Shown piece after piece: positions 5,551 to 5,964 of a DNA stretch of 5,964 nucleotides. The DNA lies in NCBI GenBank assembly GCA_026419635.1, contig JANZZB010000009.1, positions 10,853 through 16,816 of the forward strand, read 5' to 3'. The notes beneath the pieces are model-generated. The model was not told the origin of the DNA. It searched no databases and saw only the letters and a list, made by a program, of their open reading frames with translations. The first letter of the stretch is position 1. Each line of letters begins with the position of its first letter. The DNA is from Clostridiales bacterium. GTDB taxonomy: Bacteria > Bacillota > Clostridia > Oscillospirales > Butyricicoccaceae. Both the position numbers and the translations under genes were made by a program.

Positions 5551-5964
5551 ATGAGTGATGTAATGCCGCAAAACAGAATACTTGTATCTCCTGAAGATCT
5601 GGACAGGCAATGCGGTTTTATCAATAAAATCAGAGATAGAAATATTTCGAAAATCAGCAAAACGGGACATGCACTGCTTGCTTTTACAGATACCTACGGC
5701 TGTCAGCAAAATGAAGCCGATACCGAGCATTTGCGCGGAATGCTGATTGAGATGGGGTATTTGCTAACCAGTTGTGAAGAAGAGGCGGATGTGATTGTCA
5801 TTAACACCTGCGCGGTGCGGGAACATGCCGAAATGCGTGTTTTAGGCAATGTCGGTGCGATGTCACATATTAAAAAAGCAAAACCGAATCTGATTATAGC
5901 GATTTGTGGGTGTATGGTACAGCAAGAACGGGTACAGGAAAAATTAAAAAAAAGCTACCCTTAT
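5551..5964 (+). CDS. miaB: tRNA-2-methylthio-N6-dimethylallyladenosine synthase MiaB, N-terminal part (runs off window)
   Basis: The first 138 codons of a frame still open at the window edge. MiaB converts i6A37 to ms2i6A37 in tRNAs reading codons that start with U, by radical-SAM chemistry in the cytosol. The visible part is an N-terminal extension of about 44 residues, common in Firmicutes MiaB, then the UPF0004 domain with all three auxiliary-cluster cysteines: Cys51 in TYGCQQNEADTE, Cys87 in INTCAVREHAE, and Cys121 in CGCMVQQE. NTCAVRE and LGN identify MiaB rather than MtaB. The radical-SAM and TRAM domains should follow beyond the window; a full protein is usually 440-510 residues. ATG at 5551 has AAGG 7 nt upstream; ATG at 5546 runs into a stop after two codons, and ATG at 5563 is in frame but has no good site. 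Confidence 0.93.
   Translation, partial: MSDVMPQNRILVSPEDLDRQCGFINKIRDRNISKISKTGHALLAFTDTYGCQQNEADTEHLRGMLIEMGYLLTSCEEEADVIVINTCAVREHAEMRVLGNVGAMSHIKKAKPNLIIAICGCMVQQERVQEKLKKSYPY

Noticed and set aside
5536..5730. A minus-strand 64-codon ORF opposite the start of miaB.
   Set aside because: The plus-strand frame is clear MiaB with all three cluster cysteines, so this is an antisense shadow.
1..5964. Search for CRISPR repeats, tRNA/rRNA genes, insertion sequences, riboswitch-like leaders and attachment sites.
   Set aside because: No repeated spacer pattern, cloverleaf, transposase or long structured leader was visible on either strand; the only transposon-like sequence is the library adapter.

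Overview
The window looks like chromosomal sequence from a low-to-mid GC Gram-positive anaerobe, probably Clostridia. The grounds are Shine-Dalgarno sites of the AAGGAGG type, GTG starts, clear sigma-A-type promoters with TTG-rich -35 and TATAAT -10 boxes, U-tailed hairpin terminators, a glycyl radical enzyme gene, an HPr-like protein, and the two tRNA methylthiotransferases MtaB and MiaB. The species cannot be named from this alone.

Layout, left to right. Bases 2-20 are not genomic: they match the Tn5/Nextera mosaic-end adapter exactly, so the left edge is an untrimmed contig or read end. Next, on the minus strand (103-1863), is a glycyl radical enzyme of the glycerol-dehydratase/PFL2 type. 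It has the catalytic GCxE cysteine loop but stops about 200 residues early and lacks the whole C-terminal glycyl radical domain. A roughly 280-bp divergent intergenic region follows. It holds candidate promoters for both sides and a strong hairpin that terminates only minus-strand transcription. An AraC-family regulator (2140-2985, plus) is divergent from the enzyme gene and may control it.

The right half is housekeeping. mtaB (3056-4345, minus) is convergent with the regulator. It shares a compact divergent promoter region, with overlapping -10 boxes, with a small plus-strand HPr-like gene (4468-4707). That HPr-like protein has lost the phosphorylatable His15 but keeps the Ser46 region, as in Crh. 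After a terminator comes a single-pass membrane-anchored protein of unknown function (4827-5450), another terminator, and the first 138 codons of miaB (5551 to the window edge).

mtaB and miaB encode radical-SAM enzymes that add methylthio groups to modified A37 of different tRNA sets, so this part is a tRNA-modification neighbourhood, though terminators separate the transcription units. No CRISPR array, tRNA, rRNA or insertion sequence was seen. The points most worth following up are the truncated glycyl radical enzyme beside the adapter, the orphan minus-strand terminator that would make an mtaB 3' UTR antisense to the araC gene, and the His-less HPr.
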